From JAZRUF01 sp045636205 (GTDB taxonomy: Bacteria; Bacillota; Clostridia; Oscillospirales; JAAYXM01): a stretch of 51,500 nt of DNA. The translations under genes were made by a program, and so were the position numbers. The stretch spans positions 1 through 51,500 of the forward strand of contig JAZTXE010000057.1 of assembly GCA_045636205.1 (NCBI GenBank), in the 5' to 3' direction. The notes under the pieces are model-generated. The model was given only the letters and a program-made list of their open reading frames with translations, had not been told where the DNA came from and ran no database searches. The stretch's first letter is position 1. The number at the start of each line of letters is the position of its first letter. Shown one piece after another: positions 7,518-15,503 of this stretch.

Positions 7518-7592
7518 GCGGGAGTGACTCAGTGGTAGAGTGTCACCTTGCCAAGGTGAAAGTCGCGAGTTCGAATCTCGTCTTCCGCTCCA
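7518..7592 (+). tRNA. tRNA-Gly(GCC)
   Basis: A 75-nt cloverleaf. The acceptor stem GCGGGAG pairs with CTTCCGC with one G-U pair. The D arm contains the AGTGGTAGAG segment. The anticodon stem TCACC/GGTGA carries loop TTGCCAA with anticodon GCC (7550-7552). The T arm is GCGAG-TTCGAAT-CTCGT. The 3' CCA is encoded. The tRNA stands alone between its own promoter and terminator. Confidence 0.95.
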
Positions 7593-7594
7593 GT

Positions 7595-7627
7595 AAAAGC
7601 GTACTGAAAAATTCAGTACGCTTTTTT
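7595..7627 (+). terminator. intrinsic terminator after tRNA-Gly
   Basis: Stem GCGTACTGAA / TTCAGTACGC with an AAA loop, extended by flanking A and T runs and ending in six Ts. Confidence 0.9.
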
Positions 7628-7654
7628 CTATTCCCCCTCTAACAAACAAAAACA

Positions 7655-7683
7655 TTGAAAAAAATGTAGATATATGGTATAGT
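7655..7683 (+). promoter_or_regulatory. promoter of the NhaC-type antiporter gene
   Basis: TTGAAA (7655-7660), 17-nt spacer, TATAGT (7678-7683), 30 nt before the start codon. Confidence 0.65.
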
Positions 7684-7713
7684 ATCGTTAAAATTAATGA
7701 TTAGGAGAACCGT

Positions 7714-9024
7714 ATGAAAAAAGGAAATGTTGTGGCGCTGTTGCCTATAGGAGTATTCTTGGTTTTATATTTGGGGCTTGGAATTTTGTTCGAGTATGTT
7801 TTAAAAATTCCGATGGGGTTTTATAATATCCCGATTGTTGTAGCGTTTTTAGTCGCACTTTTAGTAGCGTGTCTGCAAAACAGAGGGGTTAATTTCGATA
7901 AAAAGCTTGAAATTATGGGGCGCGGTGTAGGCGATAAAAACATATTCACGATGATTCTTATATTCCTGGCAGCAGGTATTTTTGTCGGCGTTGTAGGAAG
8001 AGAAAGCGCAGAGAGCGTCGCATACTTTATGCTCTCAGTAATCCCGGAGCAATACGCGGTTTTGGTGCTTTTTGCAGTCAGCTGCTTTGTATCGCTCGCC
8101 ATGGGAACATCAGTCGGAACAATAACGCTGTTAACTCCTATTGCGGTTGCCGTATCAAACGCATCGGGATTTGATATGGCGCTTTGCATAGCAACGGTAA
8201 TTGGTGGCTCGATGTTTGGAGATAATCTGTCCTTCATTTCGGATACAACCATCGCCGCCTGTAACGGTCAAGGCTGCAAAATGAAGGATAAATTCAGCCA
8301 AAACTTTTTAATAGCACTGCCAGCCGCGGTAATTACGCTTGTTATCGTATTTATAATGTCACTAAACAGCGAAATCAACAGTGTTGTTTTAAAGGAATAT
8401 AATCTTGTACAGGTAATCCCGTATATGCTGGTTTTAATCGGTGGTATTTTGGGAGTAAATGTCTTTGCGGTTCTTTTAACAGGAATTCTCTCCGGCTCTG
8501 TTATAATGCTGCTAAGCGGAAGTACGCAGCCTACAGCTCTCCTTTCCAATATGGGTGCGGGTGCTTCGGGAATGTTTGAAACAATCATCGTCACGGTTCT
8601 GGTTTCTGCAATATGTGCGCTCATACGCGAATACGGTGGCTTCGATGCGCTCCTTGCCGGGATTAAAAAGGTCTTCCGCGGCAAAAAAGGAGGGCAGGTC
8701 GGTATGGGTGTCCTGGTCGGAGTTTTGGACGTTGCTACTGCAAATAACACGGTAGCCATTGTTATGGCAAATCCCATCGCAAGTGAAATTGCAAAGGATT
8801 ACGGTATATCGCCGAAAAAAGCAGCGTCAATTTTAGATACCTTCTCCTGCGTGGTTCAGGGAATCCTGCCGTACGGCGCGCAAATGCTTGTGGCGCTTTC
8901 CGCAGCTTCGGCATTGGGATGCCAGATTTCCGCGCTTGAAATTATACCAAAGCTATTCTATCCGTATCTTCTTTGCATAAGCTCGCTTGTTGCAATAGGC
9001 TTTACAAAAAACAGCGCTGATTAA
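7714..9024 (+). CDS. NhaC-family Na+/H+ antiporter
   Basis: A protein of 436 residues with about eleven to twelve membrane segments. The conserved core MGTSVGTITLLTPIA and GGSMFGDNLSFISDTTIAA matches the NhaC/ion-transporter family, which exchanges cytoplasmic Na+ (in some members organic acids or amino acids) for protons. A second inverted-repeat half contains ATANNTVAIVMANPIA and ILPYGAQMLVALS. AGGAGA precedes the ATG. The gene is monocistronic with its own promoter and a bidirectional terminator at 9107. Malate/lactate or amino-acid antiport is possible within this family. Confidence 0.85.
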   Translation: MKKGNVVALLPIGVFLVLYLGLGILFEYVLKIPMGFYNIPIVVAFLVALLVACLQNRGVNFDKKLEIMGRGVGDKNIFTMILIFLAAGIFVGVVGRESAESVAYFMLSVIPEQYAVLVLFAVSCFVSLAMGTSVGTITLLTPIAVAVSNASGFDMALCIATVIGGSMFGDNLSFISDTTIAACNGQGCKMKDKFSQNFLIALPAAVITLVIVFIMSLNSEINSVVLKEYNLVQVIPYMLVLIGGILGVNVFAVLLTGILSGSVIMLLSGSTQPTALLSNMGAGASGMFETIIVTVLVSAICALIREYGGFDALLAGIKKVFRGKKGGQVGMGVLVGVLDVATANNTVAIVMANPIASEIAKDYGISPKKAASILDTFSCVVQGILPYGAQMLVALSAASALGCQISALEIIPKLFYPYLLCISSLVAIGFTKNSAD

Positions 9025-9040
9025 TAAATACATGCAATTA

Positions 9041-9091
9041 CACCTCATCCGAGTTTGCTACGCAAACCCACCTTCTCCTCAAGGAGAAGGC
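9041..9091. repeat. dispersed CACCTCATC element (single unit)
   Basis: CACCTCATCC, hairpin GTTTGC-TAC-GCAAAC, then CCTTCTCC-TCAA-GGAGAAGG. This is a half-length member of the family described at 4481, placed after the antiporter stop. Confidence 0.75.
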
Positions 9092-9106
9092 TATGCAGAT
9101 TGATAC

Positions 9107-9144
9107 AAAAACACTCTTTTATCCGTTGGATAAAAGAGTGTTTT
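9107..9144. terminator. bidirectional terminator
   Basis: AAAACACTCTTTTATCC, loop GTT and the exact reverse complement, with T-rich ends on both strands. It separates the antiporter (+) and ricT (-), which converge here. Confidence 0.85.
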
Positions 9145-9146
9145 CT

Positions 9147-10283
9147 TTATGCATTCGGTTTTTGATTATTGCCCGCGCCGTTCTGCGCGTTGCCGCCATT
9201 TGGATGTCTACGGCGGCGGTGGTGGTAGTTATTGCGGCGGTGCGGCTTTTTCTCATCCCCCGCATCAGCCTGCTCCGCCTTGGGTGTGGGTTGCGCGTCA
9301 TTTTTTTGCTCAGCCTGCTGCGCGCGTATTTTCTGCTTTTTATCGCGGCGTGGCTTATTATTCGGCTTATCTTTTGCAGGTGCATTCTGCTCGCCTGAAA
9401 GTTCAGAGTCTTCAAGCTTTGATAGCTCAGGGTCAACGTTTGATGAACTCTCCGCCTTAACCTGCTTTGTCGGTCCGCGCTTTACGCACACGTCGCACTT
9501 GTTAAAGCACTTGGGTGCCAAGTCCGTGCTGTCATCAAGGCGCACCTTGAGCTTTCCGGTCATGAGTGAGACGTCCACAACCGTGCCGACGCCCTGCGGT
9601 GTTTCGACGACCGATGACACCTTCGGGGTTGTGCGGATAAGGTCCTCATACGCTTCCTGCTCGTACTTAAGGCAGCACATGAGTCTTCCGCACGTGCCGG
9701 ATATTTTGGTCGGGTTTAAGGATAAATTCTGCTCCTTTGCCATTTTGATGGAAACGGGCTGAAAATCATCCAAAAAGCTTGCGCAGCAGAAAGGTCTTCC
9801 GCAAATGCCCAGCCCGCCGAGCAGCTTGGCTTCATCGCGCACGCCGACCTGACGCAGCTCTATGCGTGTTTTGAAAACACCTGCAAGGTCACGCACGAGC
9901 TCGCGGAAATCCACTCTGCCGTCAGCAGTAAAATAGAACAAAATCTTGCTGCCGTCAAAAGCATATTCCACGTCAATACATTTCATTTCAATGTTATGCT
10001 CAGCTATTTTCTGCTGGCAAATTGTCGCCGCCTTTTTCTCCTTTATGCGGTTTTCCTCCGCAATACGGCGGTCCTCCTCGGTTGCACGGCGCAGCACCTT
10101 ACGCAGCGGTGCGACCACCTCCTGCTCCTCGGCTTCGTGGTTTGCCGCGGTTACAATACCGTACTCTATTCCGCGGGCGGTTTCAACAATTACCGCCTCG
10201 TCTTTTTTTACGTTTATTCCGTTCGGGTCAAAAGAATATGCCTTGCCCGTTTCACGGAACCGAACACTTATAATTTCCGTCAA
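9147..10283 (-). CDS. ricT: RicT/YaaT (PSP1 domain), RNA-maturation complex subunit
   Basis: A protein of 378 residues. The start is a TTG at 10283, because homology to YaaT begins there (TEIISVRFRETGKAYSFDP) and GAGGAGG lies upstream; the ATG at 10376 would run 76 nt into holB. The PSP1 domain carries the cysteine groups ICGRPFCC and CGRLMCC. In Bacillus these hold [4Fe-4S] clusters shared with RicA and RicF, in a complex that steers RNase Y and affects sporulation and biofilm genes. Unlike the 275-residue Bacillus protein, it has a C-terminal tail of about 100 residues rich in K, Q, N and R (RRNNYHHRRRRHP), probably RNA-binding. It is the last gene of the femX-alr-darA-holB operon. Confidence 0.9.
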   Translation of the reverse strand: MTEIISVRFRETGKAYSFDPNGINVKKDEAVIVETARGIEYGIVTAANHEAEEQEVVAPLRKVLRRATEEDRRIAEENRIKEKKAATICQQKIAEHNIEMKCIDVEYAFDGSKILFYFTADGRVDFRELVRDLAGVFKTRIELRQVGVRDEAKLLGGLGICGRPFCCASFLDDFQPVSIKMAKEQNLSLNPTKISGTCGRLMCCLKYEQEAYEDLIRTTPKVSSVVETPQGVGTVVDVSLMTGKLKVRLDDSTDLAPKCFNKCDVCVKRGPTKQVKAESSSNVDPELSKLEDSELSGEQNAPAKDKPNNKPRRDKKQKIRAQQAEQKNDAQPTPKAEQADAGDEKKPHRRNNYHHRRRRHPNGGNAQNGAGNNQKPNA

Positions 10284-10300
10284 AACTATTCCTGCCTCCT

Positions 10301-11272
10301 CTATTTTTTGACTGCCCGGGCGATTTCGCAGGTCAAAAACCCAGTGATATGCGCAACGCCGACGTTTTGCCTGCAATATGCCTTGGCGCGCGAGAGTGCG
10401 TCAATAATACTCAAAACACCGCGGTCTCCTGCACGCGCATAGAGTTTTCCGGACGCGGCATCGCCGTAAAACGCATCAATACCCCGCGGGGTAATAAGCG
10501 CGTCACGCAGATGCGCTACAGTGCAATCTATAATCTGTGAGAGCTCTTCACGCTTTGATTTTTCAATAGTTATCATGCTCTCGGCAATTTTTAGTTCATC
10601 ACCCTGCGAAGCCGCAGAGATTATCCTGAGTGCGCACTCCTCTGCCGGGCCGTCTTCATGCGGGGAAAGTGCTCTTCCGGCTATGCCGCGTGAGCGCGCG
10701 ATAAGCTCTCCAAGCTCCTCTTTGGCAAGGAGTGGAAAGCGCTCGCTCAAAAGCTTTGCCATTTCATCACCGTCAAGCGGTGAGAGCGTCAGGCGCACAC
10801 AGCGTGAGCGCACGGTCTCCAGCATCATTTTTTCATTATAGCACAAAAGCAGGAAAACTGTAAATGCCGGCGGCTCCTCCAATATTTTCAGAAGTGCGTC
10901 CTGCGCCTCCTGCGTCATTGAGTCCGCCTCATGGATGAGATACACCTTCCGTGCCCCATCATTCGGGCGCAGATATGCATCCTGCTTGAGCGCGCGGATT
11001 TCATCTACTTTTATTGAGGCTCCGCTTCGGCGGATATGCAGAATATCCGGGTGGGAGTCCTTCCCGGATTTTAAGCAGGCAGCGCACGTGCCACACGGCT
11101 TCTCATCGTCTGACTGACACACGAGTGCGCGCGCAAAAATCCCGCCGAGTGTGTTTTTTCCTATGCCTTCCGGACCTGAGAACATAAAGGCATGGCTTAT
11201 TTCACCCCTCGACACCGCGTTGGAGAGATATTCTTTTATCCTTTTATTGCCGTAAAAGCCTTCAAATTTCAT
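10301..11272 (-). CDS. holB: DNA polymerase III delta' subunit
   Basis: A protein of 323 residues. The AAA+ clamp-loader domain has a P-loop-like GPEGIGKNT (about 34-42) and a zinc cysteine set (ALVC, CGTCAAC). Box VII-like SRC and the sensor region TVRSRCVRLTL follow. It acts with delta, tau and the beta clamp at the replication fork. GKNT instead of GKTT is compatible with delta', which usually does not hydrolyse ATP. The ATG follows the darA stop with no gap (TAAATG), so it is translationally coupled. A 17-nt gap leads to ricT. Gene order darA-holB-ricT matches Bacillus yaaQ-(yaaR)-holB-yaaT. Confidence 0.93.
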   Translation of the reverse strand: MKFEGFYGNKRIKEYLSNAVSRGEISHAFMFSGPEGIGKNTLGGIFARALVCQSDDEKPCGTCAACLKSGKDSHPDILHIRRSGASIKVDEIRALKQDAYLRPNDGARKVYLIHEADSMTQEAQDALLKILEEPPAFTVFLLLCYNEKMMLETVRSRCVRLTLSPLDGDEMAKLLSERFPLLAKEELGELIARSRGIAGRALSPHEDGPAEECALRIISAASQGDELKIAESMITIEKSKREELSQIIDCTVAHLRDALITPRGIDAFYGDAASGKLYARAGDRGVLSIIDALSRAKAYCRQNVGVAHITGFLTCEIARAVKK

Positions 11273-11596
11273 TTAGATTTTTTCAAACCTTTCAACATCT
11301 ACCACAAATATCGTGGCACCGCCGACGGATATTTCCACAGGCACTGCCGGGAAAAAGCCCATGCCGAGCTCTGAATTTGACGGGACCATCTGCTTTCTGC
11401 TGTGGGAATGCTTATTTATTATCTCAAGGACTGCGTCTACTTTCTCCGCCTCGACACCCACGATAATCGTGGTGTTTCCGGTTTTGAGGAATCCGCCGGT
11501 TGTCGCCAGGCGAGTTACTGAAAAACCGTCCTTATTGAGTGCGTTGATAACAGTTTGAGAATCGTCTGCGTTGATAATAGCCATAACTAACTTCAT
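11273..11596 (-). CDS. darA: PII-like cyclic-di-AMP receptor DarA (YaaQ/PstA)
   Basis: A protein of 107 residues starting MKLVMAIIN. The ATG at 11596 is chosen because GGAGG stands 8 nt upstream; a GTG inside that ribosome binding site would add three residues. The fold markers TTGGFLKTGNTTIIVGVE and the C-terminal strand EISVGGATIFVVDVE match the YaaQ family, a trimeric PII-like protein that binds c-di-AMP. Its partner is unknown in most species. Length is normal (109 in Bacillus). It is coupled to holB, with 49 nt to the decarboxylase upstream. Confidence 0.92.
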   Translation of the reverse strand: MKLVMAIINADDSQTVINALNKDGFSVTRLATTGGFLKTGNTTIIVGVEAEKVDAVLEIINKHSHSRKQMVPSNSELGMGFFPAVPVEISVGGATIFVVDVERFEKI

Positions 11597-11645
11597 AGTA
11601 GGCACCTCCGTATTTAATCATTTTTATCTTAAACCGCGGTTGCGG

Positions 11646-13010
11646 TCAGATGCAAATTACTTTGACCGTGTCATCCTCAAAAAAGCCACTGTTGTAAAGA
11701 TACTCAAGATGCGCTTTTTCTATGACCTCGCCCGCTGATACCACGGGTATTCCGGGCGGGTAGGGGCATATGCTCTCCGCCGCGATGCGCCCTTGCGCAT
11801 CCGAGAGGCAAACCGTTTCGCGCCTTAAAAACATCGCCTGATGCGGGGTGTACACCGCGCGTGGGGTCGGAAGCTTCGGCATGTCGCCGAGTTTTTCGCC
11901 CGCGTCTTTGACTTCAAGGGACATGAGCGCGCGCTCAAGGGTTTCTATATCCGAAACATCGTCCGCAGGTGTTATTATGAAGAGAACATTTCGCGCGTCC
12001 GCCATTTCACAGACCACGTTCTGCTCATTTTCCAGATACGCGGCGGCATCGTAGCCGAATATTCCGAGTTCTGACGTACACACGCAAAGCCTCAGCGGGT
12101 CGCCCGCTTCAAGCTTGAGCGCACGTAGCCGTGTTTTAGTGTTTATGTTCTCGCGCAGCGTGGAAAGCCGCTCGGCAAGCAGGCCTATCCTCTCCCGTCC
12201 CTTGTCTTCCATGAACCTTCGCGTCAAATCCATTGACGCCATGACCGCGTAAGACGGACTTGAGGTTCCGAAAAGTGAGGTGGCATCCCTGACCTCATCG
12301 GGTGAAAACTCAGATGAGGTGAGAAGCATTGCGGCCTGACCGAGTGCGGGCAGGGTTTTATGCAGTGATGTAACCGCAATATCCGCACCGAGTTCCACCG
12401 GGCACTCCATGCCGTGGGTAAACGGAAAATGCGCACCGTGAGCCGCATCGACTATAAGGCGGGCTCCGTACTTATGTATTTTATCGGAAATGGCTTTTAT
12501 GTCACACACCACGCCGTAATAGGTCGGGCACGTGAGTATCACCCATCGGATGTCCTCATCGCGCTCGAGTGCGCGGGATACATCCTCGGGAGAAATTGCA
12601 TCGGGTATATTATACGGCGCTTTAAGCTCAGGGCTAAGGTATACCGGATGTGCATCAAACAGAGCCAGCGCACGGTACACACTCTTGTGGCAACCGCGGT
12701 CTATGAGCACCTTGTCACCCGGTTTCAGAGCAAGCCGTGCCGCCGCGTAAATCCCCTGCGTTGTGCCGCCGGTCAAAAAATATGCGTGCGGTACATTGTA
12801 TGCCTTTGCATAAAGCTCCTCTGCGTCCGCTATCGGGTATGTACCGTCATAGAGATTGCCGGTGCCGTAAAGCTCGGTAAAATCAAGACGTGATACCTCG
12901 CCGAGGGCACTTTCAAAAACGTCCTTACCCTTGTGACCCGGCATATGGAACCGCAGTTTTCCTTCGTCCGCGCGGGATTTAAGCGCGTCATAAAGCGGAG
13001 CGCGGCTCAT
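11646..13010 (-). CDS. Orn/Lys/Arg decarboxylase-family PLP enzyme (YaaO-like)
   Basis: A protein of 454 residues. The fold-type I signature FHMPGHKGK is near the N-terminus. The internal-aldimine lysine is K218 in TSLHKTLPALGQ, after IVDAAHGAHF. The C-terminal domain, with AESICPYPPGIPVVSAGE, is typical of the YaaO/SpeA-like short decarboxylases. The likely reaction is decarboxylation of lysine, arginine or ornithine to a polyamine precursor; the substrate cannot be read from sequence. The start codon overlaps the alr stop (ATGA). Bacillus has yaaO just upstream of tmk-yaaQ, so the placement is conserved although tmk and yaaR are absent here. Confidence 0.9.
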   Translation of the reverse strand: MSRAPLYDALKSRADEGKLRFHMPGHKGKDVFESALGEVSRLDFTELYGTGNLYDGTYPIADAEELYAKAYNVPHAYFLTGGTTQGIYAAARLALKPGDKVLIDRGCHKSVYRALALFDAHPVYLSPELKAPYNIPDAISPEDVSRALERDEDIRWVILTCPTYYGVVCDIKAISDKIHKYGARLIVDAAHGAHFPFTHGMECPVELGADIAVTSLHKTLPALGQAAMLLTSSEFSPDEVRDATSLFGTSSPSYAVMASMDLTRRFMEDKGRERIGLLAERLSTLRENINTKTRLRALKLEAGDPLRLCVCTSELGIFGYDAAAYLENEQNVVCEMADARNVLFIITPADDVSDIETLERALMSLEVKDAGEKLGDMPKLPTPRAVYTPHQAMFLRRETVCLSDAQGRIAAESICPYPPGIPVVSAGEVIEKAHLEYLYNSGFFEDDTVKVICI

Positions 13011-14116
13011 AAGGCATCAAACCTGCGGCGCACCGAGCTATCCACGTACAGTGGGTTTACGCTTACCGTTACTCTGTCGCCTACCTCACACGGGATTTCC
13101 GTTACGTCAATAACCGTATGGAGCATGCCGACGTGACCGAGCACGCGGGCGCGCTTGCCGTTTATATTTACCCACACACTCTCGCGCGTAAGCGTCCGCT
13201 TTAAATCCTGAAGGATATACCGTATACCGTCACGCAGGCGGTAGCTGTCCCTTATCTTTTCGACTGCAAAGCCGTGGCTGTATCCGAGCGGAATAACCGC
13301 TGTTTTTACGCCGTGGCGCGCACGGTATGCACCGCCGTAGCCAACCGTTGCACCCGGGGTAAGCCAGCGCACCTCGCACACGCGGCTTTCAAGATAGCCG
13401 ATGCGGGAGAGGCCCGAGTTTTTAACCTTTACCGCCAAACGACCGGTCAGCGCACTGCCGATTCTAACCGCATCACGCAGGTCACGCTCCCCAAAACGGA
13501 ATAGGGTTGCAGAGTTTGCATAGTGGACGCAGCCGGGATTAAAGCCCGCGTCACGAACCGCGGCTTCGACGTTTAAAAAAGTATCAATCTGCCCATTTGT
13601 CCTTTTCTTACTGCCGAATGCACAGTTTAGGTGCGTGAACATTCCGTCCACCCTTAAGTTTTCCATGTATTTAAAAATCGAGAGAATATCCTCAAGCTCA
13701 TTTGGTAAAAAACCGTAGCGCCCCATTCCGGTATCCACTTTTATATGCACCGGGTATGGCGCTTTATTGAGCTCTGCTGAAAGTGAGTTTGCAACCGTTG
13801 CGGCGCGGGGACTACCGATGGTAAGAACCGCGCGGTGCTCCATGAGCTCCTTTACTTCCTCCTCAACCGCGGTCGAGCGAAGCATTAGTATCTCTGCCGA
13901 GTGAGCGCCGCACGCGCGTATTGCCGCGGCTTCGTGCGGCTCGGTGACCGCGAATGCACTGATACCGCAATCCATGAGCCGACGCACATATTCACACAGC
14001 CCGAATCCGTAACCGTTACCCTTTACAACCGCGTAGAGCTTTCGCTCGCCCGTGCGGGAGCGCACTGCGGAAATGTTTTCCGAGAGCGCTTTTGCATCGA
14101 TTATGAATGTGTTCAT
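13007..14116 (-). CDS. alr: alanine racemase
   Basis: A protein of 369 residues from ATG 14116; the GTG three codons earlier is part of the AGAGGTG ribosome binding site. The PLP lysine is K32 in YAVVKGNGYGFG. The barrel segments VKVDTGMGRYGF and THLNCAFG follow, and the C-terminal domain contributes VGYGGAYRA with the second catalytic tyrosine. It makes D-alanine for peptidoglycan. Members usually have AVVKANAYGHG and VCMDQ; here these read VVKGNGYGFG and HVGMLHT, so it is a divergent member and could be another PLP amino-acid racemase. It follows femX by 5 nt and overlaps the decarboxylase. Confidence 0.85.
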   Translation of the reverse strand: MNTFIIDAKALSENISAVRSRTGERKLYAVVKGNGYGFGLCEYVRRLMDCGISAFAVTEPHEAAAIRACGAHSAEILMLRSTAVEEEVKELMEHRAVLTIGSPRAATVANSLSAELNKAPYPVHIKVDTGMGRYGFLPNELEDILSIFKYMENLRVDGMFTHLNCAFGSKKRTNGQIDTFLNVEAAVRDAGFNPGCVHYANSATLFRFGERDLRDAVRIGSALTGRLAVKVKNSGLSRIGYLESRVCEVRWLTPGATVGYGGAYRARHGVKTAVIPLGYSHGFAVEKIRDSYRLRDGIRYILQDLKRTLTRESVWVNINGKRARVLGHVGMLHTVIDVTEIPCEVGDRVTVSVNPLYVDSSVRRRFDAL

Positions 14117-14121
14117 AACAC

Positions 14122-15189
14122 TCACCTCTTGCCGCGGTTTTTGAGCATAAACAAATTCTTTCTCAAGCGGCGGAAGGTCTTTTCGCCCTTTTCTACCGCG
14201 GTATGCACAAGCGGCTTGAACACGTAATCAAACTCACCGGCAAACTCGGTAAAATCGCCGTTAAAGCCTTTTTTGAAGCGGTAGAGACCGTAGAGGGGAT
14301 TATCCTCGCTCAAATCGCCGGACACGCCTCGGAAGTCATACACTCTTGAGCCTTTTTCAACCGCCCACTGAATCATATTCCACTGGAGCAGGTAGTTTGG
14401 CATCAGGTTGCGGTGGCTGTTGGAGGACGCGCCGTAGAGATACCACACCTTATCACCATACCATATGGCAAGTGTTCCGGCTATCGCCTCGCCCTTATCA
14501 GAATATGCCATATAAAGGCGGCAATGCTCGCCCAAATTATCCATCATATTTTCAAAATATTGTTTATCGCGCACTACGAAGCCATCGCGCACACCGGTTT
14601 CAAGCATCAGGCTTGAAAACTCGCTCACGGCTTCTTTGCCACAGAGCTTTACGGTTACGCCCTTGCGCTCGGCAAGTCGGATGTTATAGCGCGTTTTGGA
14701 GTGGAAGGACTCCATGAGTTCCTCCTCGCTGCGGCCGTTTAAGTACAGGCGGAACACAAAGCGCGGCTGAATGCCGGAGAAGTTTTTGCCGGTGTCCAGT
14801 CGCTTATAGCCCAGGCTTTCCATGCGCAGGATAAACGCCTCATCGTCTATCAAAACGTCCGGGTCAATTTTAAGTGTATATGCATTGTACTTCTTTGCAA
14901 GCTCCTTTGCGCCGTCTGTGAGCTCACGCAGTGTATCCGTATCGCATATATCGCACACCGGACCGCGGCCTGCGTACATCAGGCGGTAAGGAAGGTATGG
15001 CACCTTGCGGATAAGTACCGACATCGCACCGCGCACCTTTCCCTCTTGGTCACGGCAGAGCATGCCCTCCCACACCCATTCTGGCTTCTGCTTAGCCCAG
15101 AGAGAGGACTGCATAAAATGCCCCTTCGGATGGGATTCTACAAACGCTTCATATTCAGCTAAGTTTTCTTTTGTTACAAATTCAATCAA
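14122..15189 (-). CDS. FemAB-family peptidoglycan interpeptide-bridge aminoacyltransferase
   Basis: A protein of 355 residues with two GNAT-like halves. Conserved FemX/FemAB stretches include GHFMQSSLWAKQKPEW at the start, FHSKTRYNIRLAERKGV in the middle, and YLLQWNMIQWAVEKG followed by YDFRGVSGDL and the GLYRFKKGFNG signature near the C-terminus. The family transfers an amino acid from aminoacyl-tRNA to the stem lysine of lipid II at the inner membrane face. The amino acid added cannot be told from sequence. First gene of the operon with alr, which fits a cell-wall role. Upstream lies the hairpin-promoter repeat region (15221-15471). Confidence 0.9.
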   Translation of the reverse strand: MIEFVTKENLAEYEAFVESHPKGHFMQSSLWAKQKPEWVWEGMLCRDQEGKVRGAMSVLIRKVPYLPYRLMYAGRGPVCDICDTDTLRELTDGAKELAKKYNAYTLKIDPDVLIDDEAFILRMESLGYKRLDTGKNFSGIQPRFVFRLYLNGRSEEELMESFHSKTRYNIRLAERKGVTVKLCGKEAVSEFSSLMLETGVRDGFVVRDKQYFENMMDNLGEHCRLYMAYSDKGEAIAGTLAIWYGDKVWYLYGASSNSHRNLMPNYLLQWNMIQWAVEKGSRVYDFRGVSGDLSEDNPLYGLYRFKKGFNGDFTEFAGEFDYVFKPLVHTAVEKGEKTFRRLRKNLFMLKNRGKR

Positions 15190-15220
15190 GGTTCTTTTGC
15201 CCCCCGGTTATTGCAAATAG

Positions 15221-15289
15221 TTGCTGTAAGCAAACGCGCCTGTTGCGCAGAAAAGTGCAAAGCACTTTTCCTCCGAGGTTATTATACCA
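15221..15289 (-). repeat. 69-bp promoter-hairpin direct repeat, copy 1
   Basis: Identical over 69 bp to 15382-15450. On the minus strand it begins with the extended -10 TGGTATAAT and then encodes three hairpins. This copy lies about 30 nt before the femX ATG. It lacks a recognisable -35 and lacks the exact closing CTCCGAG/CTCGGAG pair of copy 2, but CCTCGG could pair with CCGGGG farther on. Confidence 0.85.
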
Positions 15290-15371
15290 CAATCCAAAAC
15301 GCATTCTGCGTTTTGTGCGAGTATAGCCGCAAATTCTTGCTTTGCAAGAATAGGATTAGTGATACAATGTT

Positions 15372-15438
15372 CTCGGAGAGTTTGCTGTAAGCAAACGCGC
15401 CTGTTGCGCAGAAAAGTGCAAAGCACTTTTCCTCCGAG
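15372..15438 (-). other. cloverleaf-like foldable segment at the start of the femX leader
   Basis: An outer stem CTCGGAG (15372-15378) with CTCCGAG (15432-15438) encloses three hairpins: TTTGCT-GTA-AGCAAA, GCGC-CTGTT-GCGC and AAAAGTGC-AAA-GCACTTTT. It begins where transcription from the promoter at 15442-15471 should start. Further hairpins follow in the leader (ATTCTTGC-TTT-GCAAGAAT, AAAACGCA-TTC-TGCGTTTT). It could be a structured leader RNA or a DNA-level repeat; I cannot tell which. Confidence 0.45.
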
Positions 15439-15450
15439 GTTATTATACCA
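15382..15450 (-). repeat. 69-bp promoter-hairpin direct repeat, copy 2
   Basis: Second exact copy, 161 bp from the first. This one has a full upstream -35 and sits inside the cloverleaf-like fold. The 314-bp gap between femX and the CBS gene is otherwise filled by hairpins and shows no credible gene. Confidence 0.85.
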
Positions 15451-15471
15451 TAATCTCCATACAATAGTCAA
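15442..15471 (-). promoter_or_regulatory. extended -10 promoter for the femX-ricT operon
   Basis: On the minus strand: -35 TTGACT (15466-15471), 18-nt spacer, -10 TATAAT (15442-15447) preceded by TGG, the extended -10. The leader to the femX ATG would be about 245 nt. Confidence 0.75.
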
Positions 15472-15503
15472 AAGAAAACCGCGCTGATTTTTAAAAAAGG
15501 AAG

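Noticed and set aside
9149..9762. Plus-strand frames opposite ricT
   Set aside because: They mirror the basic repetitive tail of ricT and lack start signals; ricT has clear PSP1-domain motifs.
15221..15450. CRISPR array
   Set aside because: Only two 69-bp copies, each holding internal hairpins and a -10 promoter element, no regular spacers and no cas gene nearby.
15208..15471. Open reading frames of 60-87 codons across the hairpin repeats
   Set aside because: The frames are created by the repeated DNA, and the predicted peptides repeat the same segment. No ribosome binding site and no protein-like composition.
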